Assembly (NCBI RefSeq): GCF_047495875.1
Contig: NC_092459.1
Location: 11,164,965-11,228,964, forward strand
Length of the DNA stretch: 64,000 nt
Source of the DNA: Pithys albifrons albifrons
Taxonomy: Eukaryota > Chordata > Aves > Passeriformes > Thamnophilidae
Reading direction: 5' to 3'
The stretch's first letter is position 1; every line of letters starts with the position of its first letter. Shown here one piece after another: positions 1-12,600 of this stretch. The notes beneath the pieces were generated by a model. That model was given only the letters and a program-made list of their open reading frames with translations. It searched no databases and was not told where the DNA came from. The position numbers and the translations under genes are program-made.

Positions 1-158
1 AGAAAATTATACAAGCCCTTCATTAAAGGCAAAATTTTATAAACTGGATGCAAGGCAAAACAAGAGTTTAAAATTTATTTTCAGAATTGGCTAAGCAGAA
101 GATGATGTCGTCTGAATAGTTTATAGTTCTTGGATATCCATTCTGCTCTGTACTGAAC

Positions 159-1143
159 ATAGAATAGTCTGGGTTGGAAGGGTAGTAAGCTCATCTAGTC
201 CAATCCCACTGCCATGCATGCCAACACCTTTAACTAGTCCAGGTTGCTCAGAGTTTATCCCAACCTGACCTTGAATGATTCCAGGGATGGGGCATCTATC
301 ACATCACTGGCCATATAAGTCACCTTTCAAGCAATAATAGGAACCAATAGGGTCATCCCAGAGCCTTCTCTTCTCCAGGCTAAACAACATCAGGTCCCTC
401 AGCTCTTCTACATAAGAGATGTGCTCCAGCCTTCTGATCTTCTTCAGGGCCTTCCTCTGGACCTGCTCCAACAGATCCGTGTCTCTCCTGCGCTCAGAAC
501 CGCAGAGTTGGATGCAGTGCTCCAGGTTGGGTCTCATCAGAGTAGAGTAGAGTAGAGAGGCAGAATGCCCTCCCTCAACCTGCTGCCCACACTGCTTTTG
601 ATGTAGCCCAGGACATGTATGACTTTTTGAGCTGCAAGTTCATATTGCTGAGTCATGTCCAGCCTCTCATCCACCGGTACCAAGTCCTACTTGTCAGGGC
701 CACTCTTAGTCCTAATTTTTCGGCGTGTATTAATACACCACGAGTCATCCTGACCCAGGTGAAGGACCTTGTACTTGACCTTTTTGATCTTTATGAGTTT
801 CCCCTGGGCCCATTTCTTGAACTTGTCCAGGTTCCTCTGGATATCACCCTGTCCTTCAGGTGTGTCAAGTTCACCATTTTGGTTTGGTGGTGTCTGCAAA
901 CTCAGTGAGGGTGCACTTGATCCTGTTGTATCTGTCACTGGTGAAGACAAACAGTTCTGATCCCAATATGGACCCCTGAGGGCACCCACTTGTCACTGAT
1001 CTCCATCTGCACATTATGCTATTGACAACTATCCTCTGGATGTGACTGTCCAACAACTTTTCATCCAGCAAACAGTCCAGTTTGGTAGTATATTCTTCAC
1101 TCAAGAAGAATGTACTGCTGAAAAGGTTACTGGTTTTCTGCAC
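159..1143 (-). mobile_element. CR1 LINE, 5'-truncated, degenerate ORF2 (RT) end
   Basis: The CR1 3' end lies at the left: the sequence next to position 160 is the reverse complement of the CR1 terminus (CCAAC...ATTCTATG type). Reading leftward on the minus strand, 871-1143 encodes a reverse-transcriptase-like stretch with a GCPQGSILG motif. It is followed by FADTTK where an active CR1 would carry a FADD-type catalytic motif, so one catalytic Asp is lost. Next comes the linker DIQRNLDKFKKWAQGKL-like region (around 750-850), and then the C-terminal LEQVQRKALKKIRRLEH-like block at 304-537. The frame changes several times, so this is a dead copy. A short AGAGT tandem (about 540-556) lies inside it. 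Family assignment is by remembered CR1 motifs. Confidence 0.93.
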
Positions 1144-2679
1144 TAGGACAAATGGGGAATCTTAATCCTTTCTTTCAATTAACTGCTTTTTCTTAGTATT
1201 GCTTAATTATTGACCTGAAAGGGAACAGAATATTGTATTTTTCTCATCCTCCCCATTTGAAAATTGTCTTTTGGCAACCTTTTGCACTCTTGGATATTGC
1301 TGCATACAAATTTATTTCCTTCACTAATCATAGTTCTGACTGTTTGTGCCCTGCTTAGAACTTTCTTTTTCACCTGAATAATCATATGAGGATAGAGTCA
1401 TTGCTTGGAGCTTGCCTTAGGCATCACATCTAAATACAGAGGCTTGCCTGAGCCCTGGTTTTACTGCAGTATGCATTCTCACTGCAGAACAGAGTGTGTA
1501 TTTGCTCAGACAGATTCCTCTGTTCAGCCATGACAGTGTTTAGAAACCCAGAGGGTATTCTCTTTGCTTTCACTCACATTCTTTCTATTGTCTATGAGTT
1601 GTTCTTTCACACTTCCTTTCATTTCTCTTTGCTTTTGAGCAATACCTTGATCAAACCATCTAGGAGTTCATTGGATGTAAGTCTTATTGTTTTAAATAAT
1701 AATTTCTACTGTGCTTGCAAGAATGATCCAGCAAGGGCCTGTGCATTCTCAACTTCTTTTGGAGTCATGACACAATATCAGTCAGTGTTATCAGCTCTCT
1801 CCTTGTGAACACAAATTCATTGAGCTTCAAAAGAGAATTTACAGTCTGACTCAATTTGGATTCAAAAGTAGAAGACTACTTACTGTCCATTTTTTTACTT
1901 GTTTTATTTTTTAACTAAGAATATACATACAAGAAAACTCACTTGAACCAACACTGGGAGAGAAGAAAACTTAACTGGGACAACACCCTCCCCCCCCCCC
2001 AAAATATAGTCTGTCTTGCTCATGGAATAATTCAAACTTGGTAATTATCAAACTATTCTGTACAGATTTTTCTATTTACTTAATTGTGCTTAGATGACCC
2101 CTTTATTTTCAGATAGCCATCAGAGGTTATTTTATACAAATATTGTCAAACACATGTGAAAGTCAAATAGGATGTGTTTTACTGAGGAAAAGCATTAACT
2201 ATCAGAAACATAGCACAAAATCTGTTAATGCTCCTAGCAAGATGTACTTGCTGCTAATGTCAGTGATGTTCTTTGTACAGCAGTTGTTTTCTGATGGAAG
2301 CACTGAAATTTTGCCCACAACTGTGCAGTCAACTTCATGGCCTTTTAATTTACGAAAAATCTCGCTAGGTTTCATGGGGATAGCACTTAACTTTACATGT
2401 ATTTCAGAAGCAATTAATGAGTTCATTAGTATACTCTGGACTGCAGGAGAAGACAGTAATGTAATCTATGCAGATAATCCTTTGGTTAAAGGTTCCATCA
2501 AAGATAGGCTACATGACTCAAATACAGTTAAAAACAGTATCCAGAAATGCCTTAGCACATAGACTTACTTTAAGACAAAACACCAAAAAAAGAAACTTTT
2601 CTAAAATTTAGCAATCTTGGCAGCCAGCCTGGATGCTCCCTCCCTTTTTTCTTCCCAGGAGTATCATCCAAGATTCTAC
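1144..2679. other. Unique AT-rich interval with a poly-C tract
   Basis: No repeat family was recognised between the CR1 and the first LTR1. A homopolymeric C run of about 11 bases lies at about 1989-2000. The only coding-like signal is the pair of opposed open frames around 2143-2562, described separately. Confidence 0.6.
2202..2440 (-). CDS. Weak candidate 3'-terminal exon, unknown protein
   Basis: On the minus strand a pyrimidine-rich tract ending in CTTCTCCTGCAG abuts position 2440 and looks like a good splice acceptor. The following frame stays open for about 79 codons to a TGA at 2202. An AATAAA hexamer on the same strand at 2107-2102 is about 95 bases past the stop. The encoded peptide (it includes KPSEIFRKLKGHEVDC and a Cys pair) is not recognised. 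The opposite strand is also open over 2143-2562 (139 codons). That frame has a hydrophobic stretch after an internal Met, so one of the two frames is a shadow and both may be chance. No upstream exon was found. Confidence 0.15.
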
Positions 2680-2684
2680 ACTAT

Positions 2685-3313
2685 TGTCCTAGTTCAGCAG
2701 GAGGGATCAGCTAACCCTGTGTGGGGGTGATCAAAGCTGTGTATTCTACCCCCTCTATTCATTTCCCAAGGTCAATGGGCCATTAGCGGCTGCTGCCCAG
2801 GGAGCCATTATCACCTTCACACCCAGCCTGAGGGGGGCGGAGCTGCTAATGGGCCATCAACAGCTTGACACCCCCTGGCTCCCAGAGTTAATCACCCATT
2901 GTGTGAGTCCCCGCCCAGGGGGAGGGACTGAGTGCTCCCTGAGGGTACATAAGTGGTGGGTAAGAAGACCTCGGAAACCCTCTCGTCGGATCCAGAGGAG
3001 CAGCAGGACCTTGACAGGAGGAGATCACCGCTCTTGACCAGACCACAGCCCTCGCCTGCACCAACAGGTTTTTCTTTTCCTTTTGCTCTGGACTTGGGGG
3101 AACCACAGGGGTCTGAGCACAAGGGCAAACAAACCCCCTTGAGTTTGTGCCCCAGGACACTGGGTTATACTGCTGGGGTTTTGTGAGTTGAAAGCAATTT
3201 CCCTTGTGTGTCAGTGTTGTTATTGTAATATTATTATTAAATTTTAGGTCTGACTTATAATCTCTCTCGTGGTGAGTTCATTTCCCCTGCTGGTTCACCT
3301 TTAAACCAGCACA
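2685..3313 (+). mobile_element. Solo LTR, family LTR1 copy A (ERVL-like)
   Basis: The element starts TGTCCTAGTTCAGCAGGAGG and ends AAACCAGCACA, with TG/CA termini. Exact 5-bp duplications ACTAT lie at 2680-2684 and 3314-3318. It is 629 bp. It shares nearly its whole length with 4146-4776, 9033-9660 and the reverse copy 54190-54816. A TATA-like GTACATAAG lies near 2945-2953 and an ATTAAA-type hexamer near 3236-3241. No internal ERV sequence flanks it, so it is a solo LTR. A 5-bp duplication is typical of class III (ERVL) integration. The family name is local to this report. Confidence 0.92.
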
Positions 3314-3318
3314 ACTAT

Positions 3319-4140
3319 CCAAGTTGATGTGCAGTTATTAAGAGACAATGTGGTTCAAATGTTAATATAAACCTGAGTCTTTCCATAACCATAAGAAAGA
3401 TGTGCAGGTAAAGGAAATACATCATTGAGTGACAGACAACTCTTTTGGCACAGCAAGCATTCCCTCAGATTCGAAAGAAAACAAACTTCAGTCCTAAATG
3501 CCAGGTTTTGATATTTTTAGGAAGTTTATCAGTTAGATTATTGCCAGTAAAAATTAGATTGCACACTAAAAGTAGGGAAGATTTAAATAATGAAATAGAT
3601 GTGGTGTTTTTGTCTATGACAAAGGGAATAGGATTTTTATAGCATATGGCAAAGAGTAGGATGCAAACCATTATAATGTGTCATGAGAAAGTGTGAAAAA
3701 AAGGTTATGGTATGTCACAAAAGCATAACTTTATCAAGCCCATGACTTGGCATTCCAAGGATTGATGGGTTTGAGTTCTCAGGCTCACCTTCCCAAGGGT
3801 TTTGCAGCTTTGAGTGAGAGATCCAGGACTGAGTGATTATTTTTCAAGATGTAATTTACTGCTAATAAACTGCTGACCCTTTTATTAGGATTCCTTTGTA
3901 AGTATGTCAGGTCCAGACTGTGACCCCAGTCCCAGCACCTCCAGGGCAGTTGGGGTCATCTCCTCAACTACATGGCTGTGTTTTTCATTCACCAAAACAG
4001 ACATCACCTAGAGAACTGAGCTAAAACTTTTGTCTTCAAATACTTTGAGTGAAATTAATTTGCAGATCTACATGCACTGAATTTGTTATTTATCTTTTAG
4101 AACTGAATTTGTTTCTATAATTTAGTGGCTAGTTAAAAAG
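3319..4140. other. Unique spacer between two LTR1 copies
   Basis: About 820 bp of AT-rich sequence with no recognised gene or repeat. It is not ERV internal sequence: the two flanking LTR1 copies each have their own target duplication, so they are independent insertions and not the two ends of one provirus. Confidence 0.6.
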
Positions 4141-4145
4141 ACAAT

Positions 4146-4776
4146 TGTCCTAGTTCAGCAGGAGGGACCAGTTAACACTGTGTGAGGGTGATCAAAGCTG
4201 TGTATTCTACCCCCTCTATTCATTCCCCAAGGTCAATGGGCCATTAGCAGCAGCTGCTCAGGGAGCCATTTTCACCTTCACACCCATCCTGAGGGGGTGT
4301 GGCTGCTAATGGGCCATCAACAGTTCAACAATACCCCCTGACTCCCAGAGTTAATCACCCATTGTGTGAGTCTCCACCCAAGGGGAGGGACTGGGTGCTC
4401 CCTGAGGGTACATGAGTGGTGGGTAAGAAGTCCTTGGGAACTTCTCATTGGATCCAGAGAAGCAGCAGGACCTTGACAGAAGGAGATCACCGCTCTGGCC
4501 CAGACCACAGCCCTCGCCTGCACCAACAGGTTTTTTACTTCCTTTTGCTCTGGACTTGGGGGAGCCACAGGGGGTCTGAGCACAAGGGCAAACAAACCGC
4601 CTTGGGTTTGTGCCCCAGGCCACTGGGTTAAACTGCTGGGGTTTTGTGAGTTGAAAGCAATTTCCCTTGTGTGTCAGTGTTGTTATTGTAATATTATTAT
4701 TAAATTTTAGTTCTGACTTATAATCTTTCTCGTGGTGAGTTCATTTCCCCTGCTGGTTCACCTTTAAACCAGCACA
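4146..4776 (+). mobile_element. Solo LTR, family LTR1 copy B
   Basis: 631 bp from TGTCCTAG to CAGCACA, with 5-bp duplications ACAAT at 4141-4145 and 4777-4781. Compared with copy A it carries scattered substitutions and small indels, for example in the stretch after the GTACAT promoter-like block. The unique target duplication shows a separate insertion about 830 bp from copy A. Confidence 0.92.
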
Positions 4777-4781
4777 ACAAT

Positions 4782-7406
4782 TTACAACTCCCCTGAGACA
4801 CTGACAAAGAAAGGTGCCCAAGCATTGTCCTGAATGTCATTGCTATCGTCCAACAGGGATGATCTCTCAGACACTCTATGGACTACTTACAATCCAAGGA
4901 CATTTTTCAGTGACAACCTGCTGTTACTATTCTGTTAAAATTGACATGTATAAAGCATATTTTACAGGACTTGTCAATCTCTGAAAATGTACTATTGGAA
5001 ATTTACCAAAAGAATCAGAAATGGCATATATCGTGAAAGAGAATAGAGCTCATAGGGAATGGGTCATAAAGTTGAAGACTTGAGACTTGACGTAAATACC
5101 CTGAAAATCTGCAGTGTACTTAAACACATGAAAAAGTGGTCTGTGTCAGCAAGCATATTGTTTTGGGATTTGACAGAAGGGGGTCATAAAGCTTGCAAAG
5201 TGCTTCTGAAAATGAAAGCAGCCCCCGGTGCCAGCAGATAACTGAGTCTTAAACAGCTGTTAAATGTTATGTTCTAGACTTCAGCCCTAATAGAGAATTT
5301 GCCAGCTAGAGAGTATGAATAATAAAAAAATATTTTCATGTTTATAAATTCTTTCAGCTAAGGATCACCATGCTTTATGTGCACTATGCAATGGTGCTTC
5401 AGAATCTGTTATTAATACAGATGCATAATTAAATAATTCTCATATATATATAAATTTTATTAAATATACTCAAAGTTTACAGAGCAAATACTAAAAACCA
5501 TTGGGCTTAATTTTCTTGATTTTCTATATTGCTTTCCTATGCAACAACAAAAAAATCCCCCAAAACCCAACTAAAACAAAAAGGAAACTAACAAAAAAGA
5601 AATAAATAAAAAAAAGGCTTTAATATATTATCAAAACAAGATAACAAAAAGAGCAGTCAGATGGAATATGGTGACAAACTTACCCTTGGCAAGGGTGACA
5701 TTTACCCTTTGGGTATAAGATTTTCAGCTTCAGGTGTACTCAGAATCCTAATACTTTTTAAAGCACCTTCTTTTACTTGTGTGTCTTCCCTGTCAGATTA
5801 TTTTAATGAACAGTTGTAATTGTCTCTGTATATATTTGTTATAGTATCTTATTTGTAGCAATAACAATAATAACACTCAGAGTAGACTGAAATATTTCTC
5901 TTTTTCTAACTGAACACTACACTTCATGAATGCTTTCCTAAAAATATTAAAGTACCCTGAATTCTGGCTGGGATACAGTGTTAATTGCTTATAGGGACAG
6001 GAAGATGTAAGATGTTATTTGTGTTACTGATCCTTCAGTTACAAATTCAATTTCCCTGCCAATGACATCCCTCAGACATGACCTTAGCGGAAAATGAGTT
6101 AAGTTAGGCATAAACTCTTCCTGGTCAAGAAAGACTGTGGCACTTCTGCAGAAGTCACCCCACCCACCTACACTTCCACCTTTCAGGCTTGACTATCTAT
6201 GATTGCAGAGAGAGCTCTAACAGATCATGTAAATTAAACTTTTAGGTTATTATGGAAAGAGAGACAAATCCTGCATTCATTTTCCAAGTAATCTTCAGCA
6301 AAATGAGGCATATTCTCATTTTTTCTCCTCCAAATGAAATCACAAAAGATGATAATATAAAGAAGGACAAAATAATTTGAAATGGAAGGACTGAGGACTA
6401 AGGACTCTAGAATTATGGTTTTAGAGTTGTATCAGAAAATTTAGTTGGCTAAGATTTTGCTCAAATTAATAAATGATTACAGATTCACTTTGTTACAATC
6501 ATATTTCAAGGCACCATCACTGAGGTCTTGTTCTTTGGTTGTGTACAGAGAGTTTTGATTCATTGAGCTGCCATGTAGAACCATACTCTGATTTTAAAAG
6601 CTGCAGAAGTGATTTTATTTTGCCTCTGTCTCGGTCATATTTAAGAGATCACCTTTGATGTACCAAGTCCTTCCATTTGGCAAAGAGAGGATTTTGGACA
6701 GAATTCATGCAACATCAAGCTCAGACTTTCTAATCCTTGAAGTTATTCTGCTTTGTGGTGGACATGGGAGGCTATCACCACAGGTGGCAGTGTAAACAGA
6801 ACCAGTCTTTGTTCATAAAATTGCAAGAAAACCAACGGAACATCTTGCTTTGTCTATGTAAAAATAGATGCTTAACCAATTTTTAGGTCAGGAAATCTCC
6901 TGTGTTTTGTATTTTTCTTGGATATTTGTAGGCTTACATTGCATATTGTGTCTCATAAAGTGAGTGCATAAAATGTTATCTATTGGACAAAAGACAGTTT
7001 TATAAATAATGTAACATACAATTACAAATATATATTTATACTAGTGTATCAAGAGGGACCAATGTTAAGAGGAAATCCTCATAAACACAGAATTAATGTT
7101 TATTCAGTACAACTTCTTTCTAATTTAATATGTTCTGTATGTGTACATATAATTTTTAAATGGCTTGAACATGCCAAATATTCATGTTTTAATTATAATA
7201 GAGTGATATTTTAAACAGTGAAATTTTAATATTAAATTTAATGATAAAATAAAATTAGTAAGAGACATTGGTTCTTTCTTTGTGAAAAACAAATGAAATA
7301 TTATGTACTGTAAAAGTAGACAGACTAACAATAGAAATCCAAAATCTATACAGGGTGATAGAAAAAAACAAAATTTTGAAAAGAAACAGAGCAAAGTTTA
7401 ATGTGA
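4782..7406. other. Long unique AT-rich interval
   Basis: No gene, RNA gene or transposon is recognised over about 2.6 kb. An A-rich segment lies at 5545-5640 and short TA tracts at 5440-5460. Open frames are short and codon use is unremarkable. Confidence 0.6.
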
Positions 7407-7411
7407 GCATT

Positions 7412-8115
7412 TGTCTAGGTTTGAGGGGAAAAAACCAAAATGTTTTACCCACAAGCAGGGGAGGGGCCTCCTCCACGATAATCACACCACTCTTTATCAA
7501 ATTTAAGAAAAGGAATTTTAATACAAGAAGGATAATTGCTATATATATATATATAAACAGACTAGTGCAACCCACTTCCCCAACACCACAAGAGAGGAAA
7601 AAAAACCAAAAAAACCCCAAAAAACAACAACAAAACCCAGCAGGTTTTTTCTCCGGGAGGAAAGGTTATACTCAAGTGTCCATGTCACAGCCCGGCTGGC
7701 TGCAGAGTGAGTTTCAGTCCCTCTCCAGCGAGACAGACGAGCAGTGAGCTTTCAGATGGACTCAGTCTCTTCCCCCTGTGTTCCCCGTCCAAGAAGCAGA
7801 AAGGTACGAGCAACCAGAAGCAAATCCAAGGCAGGCAGCAGCAGCAGCACGGCACGAAAAGTAGTCCGAGGTGGGCAGCGGCAAAATAGCTAGGAAAACC
7901 CCAGCAGTAACCAGCAGGGCAGCCTGCCTCCTTCGAGCCCCCACTCCCCCGTTCCGCCGAGCCAAGACTGGGGAGAATATCCAAAAAAAAAAACCAAAAG
8001 AGACAAACCTGCCCCCACCCCAGCGATCACAGTTAACTGCTTCTTTTGTTAACCGCTGGCCTGGGCAGTTAAGTGGCAGGGGAGAGAATTTACATAATAA
8101 TCCCAAACTACAACA
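7412..8115 (+). mobile_element. Solo LTR, family LTR2 copy A (ERVL-like)
   Basis: The element begins TGTCTAGGTTTGAGGGG and ends AAACTACAACA. It is flanked by exact 5-bp duplications GCATT at 7407-7411 and 8116-8120, and is 704 bp long. A TA microsatellite (about 7540-7555) and an A/C-rich segment (7600-7640) are followed by a GC-richer middle with CAG repeats. The 3' part has spaced GTTAAC motifs (8032-8054) and GGGGAGAGAATTTACATAATAAT near the end. A second, inverted copy is at 49771-50599. Confidence 0.92.
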
Positions 8116-8120
8116 GCATT

Positions 8121-9027
8121 CAATGATAAAGTTTTTTTTTAACTCTTTTGAATAAAAATAGTTATTGCATTGAAATAAAAATCTTGAGAAACATGTTGCA
8201 TAATGAGATGACAAATTTGTCCCAGAACAGAAAACAAAACAAAATAACAAGAAAAATAAAAACTCTTGCCACAGTTCAGAGTGGTATAGTTTTATACATT
8301 AGAGTTATAAGAAATTCAAAATCCTTAAATATCTTTTTACATTAAGAGACAGACATTACTTCTGAAGATAATTTAATATTGTATATACTTTTGATATAAA
8401 TATGGATATGCTTATGAATAAATAATTTTCTCACAGAAGATTTTACATGCTTTTAAATCACTTTACTGCTTTTTAAAGGACTTCTGCAGCAAATCTATTG
8501 TGTTAAAAAATCTAAAAATCCCTGTTTTATTTAAATGAGAAGAGTCAATTTTCTGGAAACAAGCACTTTTTTAATGTCTAGGCTAAATATATTACAATTT
8601 GAAAGTTACTTTGTAAAGTCATCCTTTCTAATACTGAATAAATATAAAACTATTTTATAATCCATCTCACCAAAATGTTTGTTTATTGTGAATTTAAAAG
8701 TTGGTGCTTGATTTTGGAAAAAGCTTAATGTTCTGATTGACTGTGCTGGGACAGGAATACAGGGCTACAATGTGCAGAAGCAGACAGGATACTAGGTGAC
8801 AAACCCTCTGTTATTCTGAAGACACAGACTTCATCAGAACAACATCTGCATTCAGTCTGAACAAGGTCAGTAACAGGTGTTTGTTTACCCTCCAACTGAC
8901 TTTGGGTAAATCCCCTTGCACTTCTTTTCCCTCTTCCTGGCCCCCCATAAAAAAGTTATCTGCTTTGAGTAATCATTGTGGATTCCATGGAACCATTCAC
9001 AAAAGAATAGATTTTTCTCTACATTTA
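8121..9027. other. Unique AT-rich interval
   Basis: About 900 bp between two LTRs. I see no gene, RNA gene or repeat family in it. Confidence 0.55.
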
Positions 9028-9032
9028 AGTGG

Positions 9033-9660
9033 TGTCCTAGTTGAGCAGGAGGGACCAGCTGACACTGTGTGGGGGATGATCAAAGCTGTGTATTCTACCC
9101 CCTCTATTCATTCCCCACAGAAACCAGACCATTAGCAGTAGCTGCCCAGGGAGTCATTAGCACCTTCACACTCAGCCTGAGGGGGCGGAGCTGCTAATGG
9201 GCCATCAACAGTTCAACACCCCCTGGCTCCCAGAGTTAATCACCCATTGTGTGAGTCCCCGCCCAGGGGGAGGGACTGGGTGCTCCCTGAGGGTACATAA
9301 GTGGTGGGTAAGAAGACTTTGGTAACTTCTCGTTGGATCCAGAGGAGCAGCAGGACCTCGACAGGAGGAGATCCCCGCTCTCGCCCAGACCACAGCCCTC
9401 GCCTGCACCAACAGGTTTTTCATTTCCTTTTGCTCTGGACTTGGGGGAGCCACATAGGTCTGAGCACAAGGGCAAACAAACCCCCTTGGGTTTGTGCCCC
9501 AGGACACTGGGTTATACTGCTGGGTTTTGTGAGTTGAAAGCAATTTCCCTTGTGTGTCACTGTTGTTATTGTAATATTATTATTAAATTTTAGCTCTGAC
9601 TTATAATCTCTCTCTCGTGGTGAGTTCATTTCCCCTGCTGGTTCGCCTTAATCCAGCACA
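9033..9660 (+). mobile_element. Solo LTR, family LTR1 copy C
   Basis: 628 bp from TGTCCTAGTTGAGCAGG to AATCCAGCACA, with exact 5-bp duplications AGTGG at 9028-9032 and 9661-9665. Relative to copies A and B it has minor changes, such as ATTCCCCACAGAAACCAGACC where the others have a CCCAAGGTCAATGGG block. Solo: no ERV internal sequence is adjacent. Confidence 0.92.
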
Positions 9661-9665
9661 AGTGG

Positions 9666-12600
9666 TTTGTAGGATTTTATTATTATTATGATAGCCTACT
9701 GGAATATTCCATTTTCTTGTTCCCAGCTTGTTAACTGTAGTATAAGGAGTGAACTGATCAGAACTGTGGGAGGGAGGAAGGTGGCTGGATAAATAGATAG
9801 GTAAATAGAGAGATAAATAGATAGATACAGAGATAGTTGTGTCAGCTATGTCCAGTTCTCATTCTCTCATGTGTGTGAACACTGGAACTAAGAATGAAAT
9901 TGAATCATCACAAGCACTAGCAAAATGAAGATGTGCTGCTGTAAGTTTATGTAGCTATGCATGTATTGTAGTATATATGTTCTTTATATATGTTATGTTT
10001 GTTTGTGAGCAGATAATTATGTTTGTACTATATATGCGAATGTATGTGTATATATTGATACATTTATAAAATAGTTTCATAGAAAATATGTAGGATCTGT
10101 ATGTATATACATATAACCACATTAAATACAGTAAGTGCATGAAGTTGTGTAAAAATAGGTACATTCTTTTTACTTACATAAAGCCTTGAGTCCAGCAACA
10201 CATTAACTCCATTGTCCTTTACTCAGTACAAAATTAAAACCATATGTAAGACTCATAAAGCTCATCAAATAAAACAATTTGTTGTGCTCTGCTAGAAAAA
10301 AGTGTAAGCACTAAATGTGAGCCCAAAGTGTTCCCTAAATGGTCCAAAGATTTATTAACTTCAAAAATTTATATAATTTTCTGCTACTCTTTGGTTTTTT
10401 GTTTCTTTTGCTTTCACTTTTGCTTGCAAATATTTTGCTTTTAACATTAAATATATGTAGCAAGTTGACCCTATTCTGATCTGATTAACACATAACTCAA
10501 AGACCTGTATTTAGGAAATTACAAAAAGTATAGTTTCTAACATAAAATTGAATTAAATTTTTTGTAGGTTTTCCAAGCACATAATTTAGGTCCAAGTGCT
10601 AATGTCATAGTTGACTTTATAATGACATAGATGATATATAGAAATAGTGTTGAGCCATGCTTATATAATCACTTCCCCATAAAGGTATTTTTCAATATTA
10701 ACTTTATATGTTTCTCTGAAAAACTATCAGTTTTACCGGCTTTAATTTTCCATGTGTAATCTCAGCTTGTAATCAACATTTAACCTTTTTTTCTTTGTGT
10801 GATTCTTGTACATCTTTTTGTTTTGCTTTGTCTTTTTAGTTTTTAGCAAATTTTTTAAAATAATTTTTTGAACAGAAAATGAATAAGTAAATAAACTGGA
10901 AAGTTTGAAGTGTTTTGTTATTTCCTTTTTTTTTTAATGTTACTTTTTCTAGTTTTTCATTTTAACTTTATAAATGATTTTGCCTTGACTTTAGTACCCA
11001 TAACTACTGAAGGTATATCTATTAACAGAAGATATAATTGAACTCAGGAAAACATTTTTCCTTAGGATCTTTCCCAGTTTCTTGGATATGGATTGTTCCA
11101 TTCCTGTTTTGGCTTCTTTTACAGCAAACCTCCTTTGATTAAATAAAAGCATTGTCTCAAAAGAGATAATAGCTAGTTTTAAATCAACTAAAGTTGAGGA
11201 TTGTGACAGTGCAATTATGTCTTTAGTTTCTGACAATAAAAGTGAAGAATGTTTCCTCCAATATGTCCTGACAACTAGAAAAGGTGGCAGCTGCCCTGCC
11301 CACTCTTGACCAGTTCATACAGAGGAATCCTCTACAATGGGCCCTGAGATGATTTATCAGACACTGATATTCAGTTCACACCTCACCCATGCTCTGAATT
11401 TGTCCTGGTATTACATCCCAACTACATTATCCCTCCCTGCCCTCCATCCATGTCCTCACATATCTCACATAATCTCAGGCACTCAGATTGCAAGGGAACT
11501 ATGATCCATGTTAATAAGTATCTGTCCTAGTCCAAATGACCAAAATTATGGAATGAGTGTTGGAAAGCAATTGTTTTACATAGAGAAACAAGTGTAGAAA
11601 GGAAAGAGCTGTTGTACTTAATTTTATATGGAAACTCTTTCTAAAATTCAAGAAAAAGGGCAATGAATGAAGTCTTATATACAAGGTATTCATATCGTTC
11701 TGTAGAGTGTCATAGTGTGGATATATTGGATTCCAGAGCAGAGTTAAAAATGCATTTAAAATCTCCAGGTGCATTCCCTCAGGATATATAAGCAATTTCT
11801 TTTGCAATTCTGAAAATGCAGTGTTCCCAAATGCATTGCAAATGTTGATTTTGTTCATACTTATCTATGGGAGAAATCTCAAATTTATCTCCCTCCTCAC
11901 TGGTACTCCAGAGTCCACCAAAGCTTTAAGTGGGAGAATTGCCAAAGTTTGCAAAACACAAAATGACAGGTTTTACTGATGAAGAGCAAAATGTTCAAAG
12001 TCCTCATTCCCATCCATTATGACCACAGTGGGGGCCATTTAATTAGACACATCTTTTAATTACTCGAGCAGTAAGACAAACTAATGCTTTGCCATGGCAT
12101 GGTGCTCCTCTCTTTCTGTTGTGGTGATGAGACTGCATGAGCCTGGGCACAGCACAGGGATGTTATTCCTCAGCATCATTAGTCTAAGGCTGGCCAAGTC
12201 CTGGGAATTTGTACGCAAATGATGCCTCCTTGTGCGATGGTACCACTGAGTACACCACCTGTAATTCTGAAATAGTGTGGCTTATTGGAAACCATCTTTC
12301 TACTAAAATGTTATGTAAAGAATTAAATCTGCTTTTTAAATCCCAATCCTTAAATTTGACATAATTGCAATACAATATATGAATTGGAAAAAAACACTAG
12401 AGAGCATTTTCATGAACTGTATTTCAAATTTTGATGAAACAACTTCGGCCTTTTTCTTTCCATTAATAAATAGCTCCTAAACTTTTTCTTTTTCCTTCTT
12501 ATGGGATTGGATTGATTAATACTATATTCTGAAAACCAGAATTTAATTCACAAGTTCAATTTAAATCTTGGCAACACTTCAAGAACATTAAAAATAAATT

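Noticed and set aside
1989..2000. Poly-C tract as a regulatory site
   Set aside because: A single homopolymer run with no other support; prone to sequencing error.
2685..4776. A provirus bounded by LTR1 copies A and B
   Set aside because: Each LTR has its own 5-bp target duplication, and the 830 bp between them is unique sequence, so they are independent solo LTRs.
7355..8250. Several 60-160 codon open frames on both strands
   Set aside because: They fall in or across the LTR2 copy and read through its A/C-rich and CAG-rich tracts; no protein-like content.
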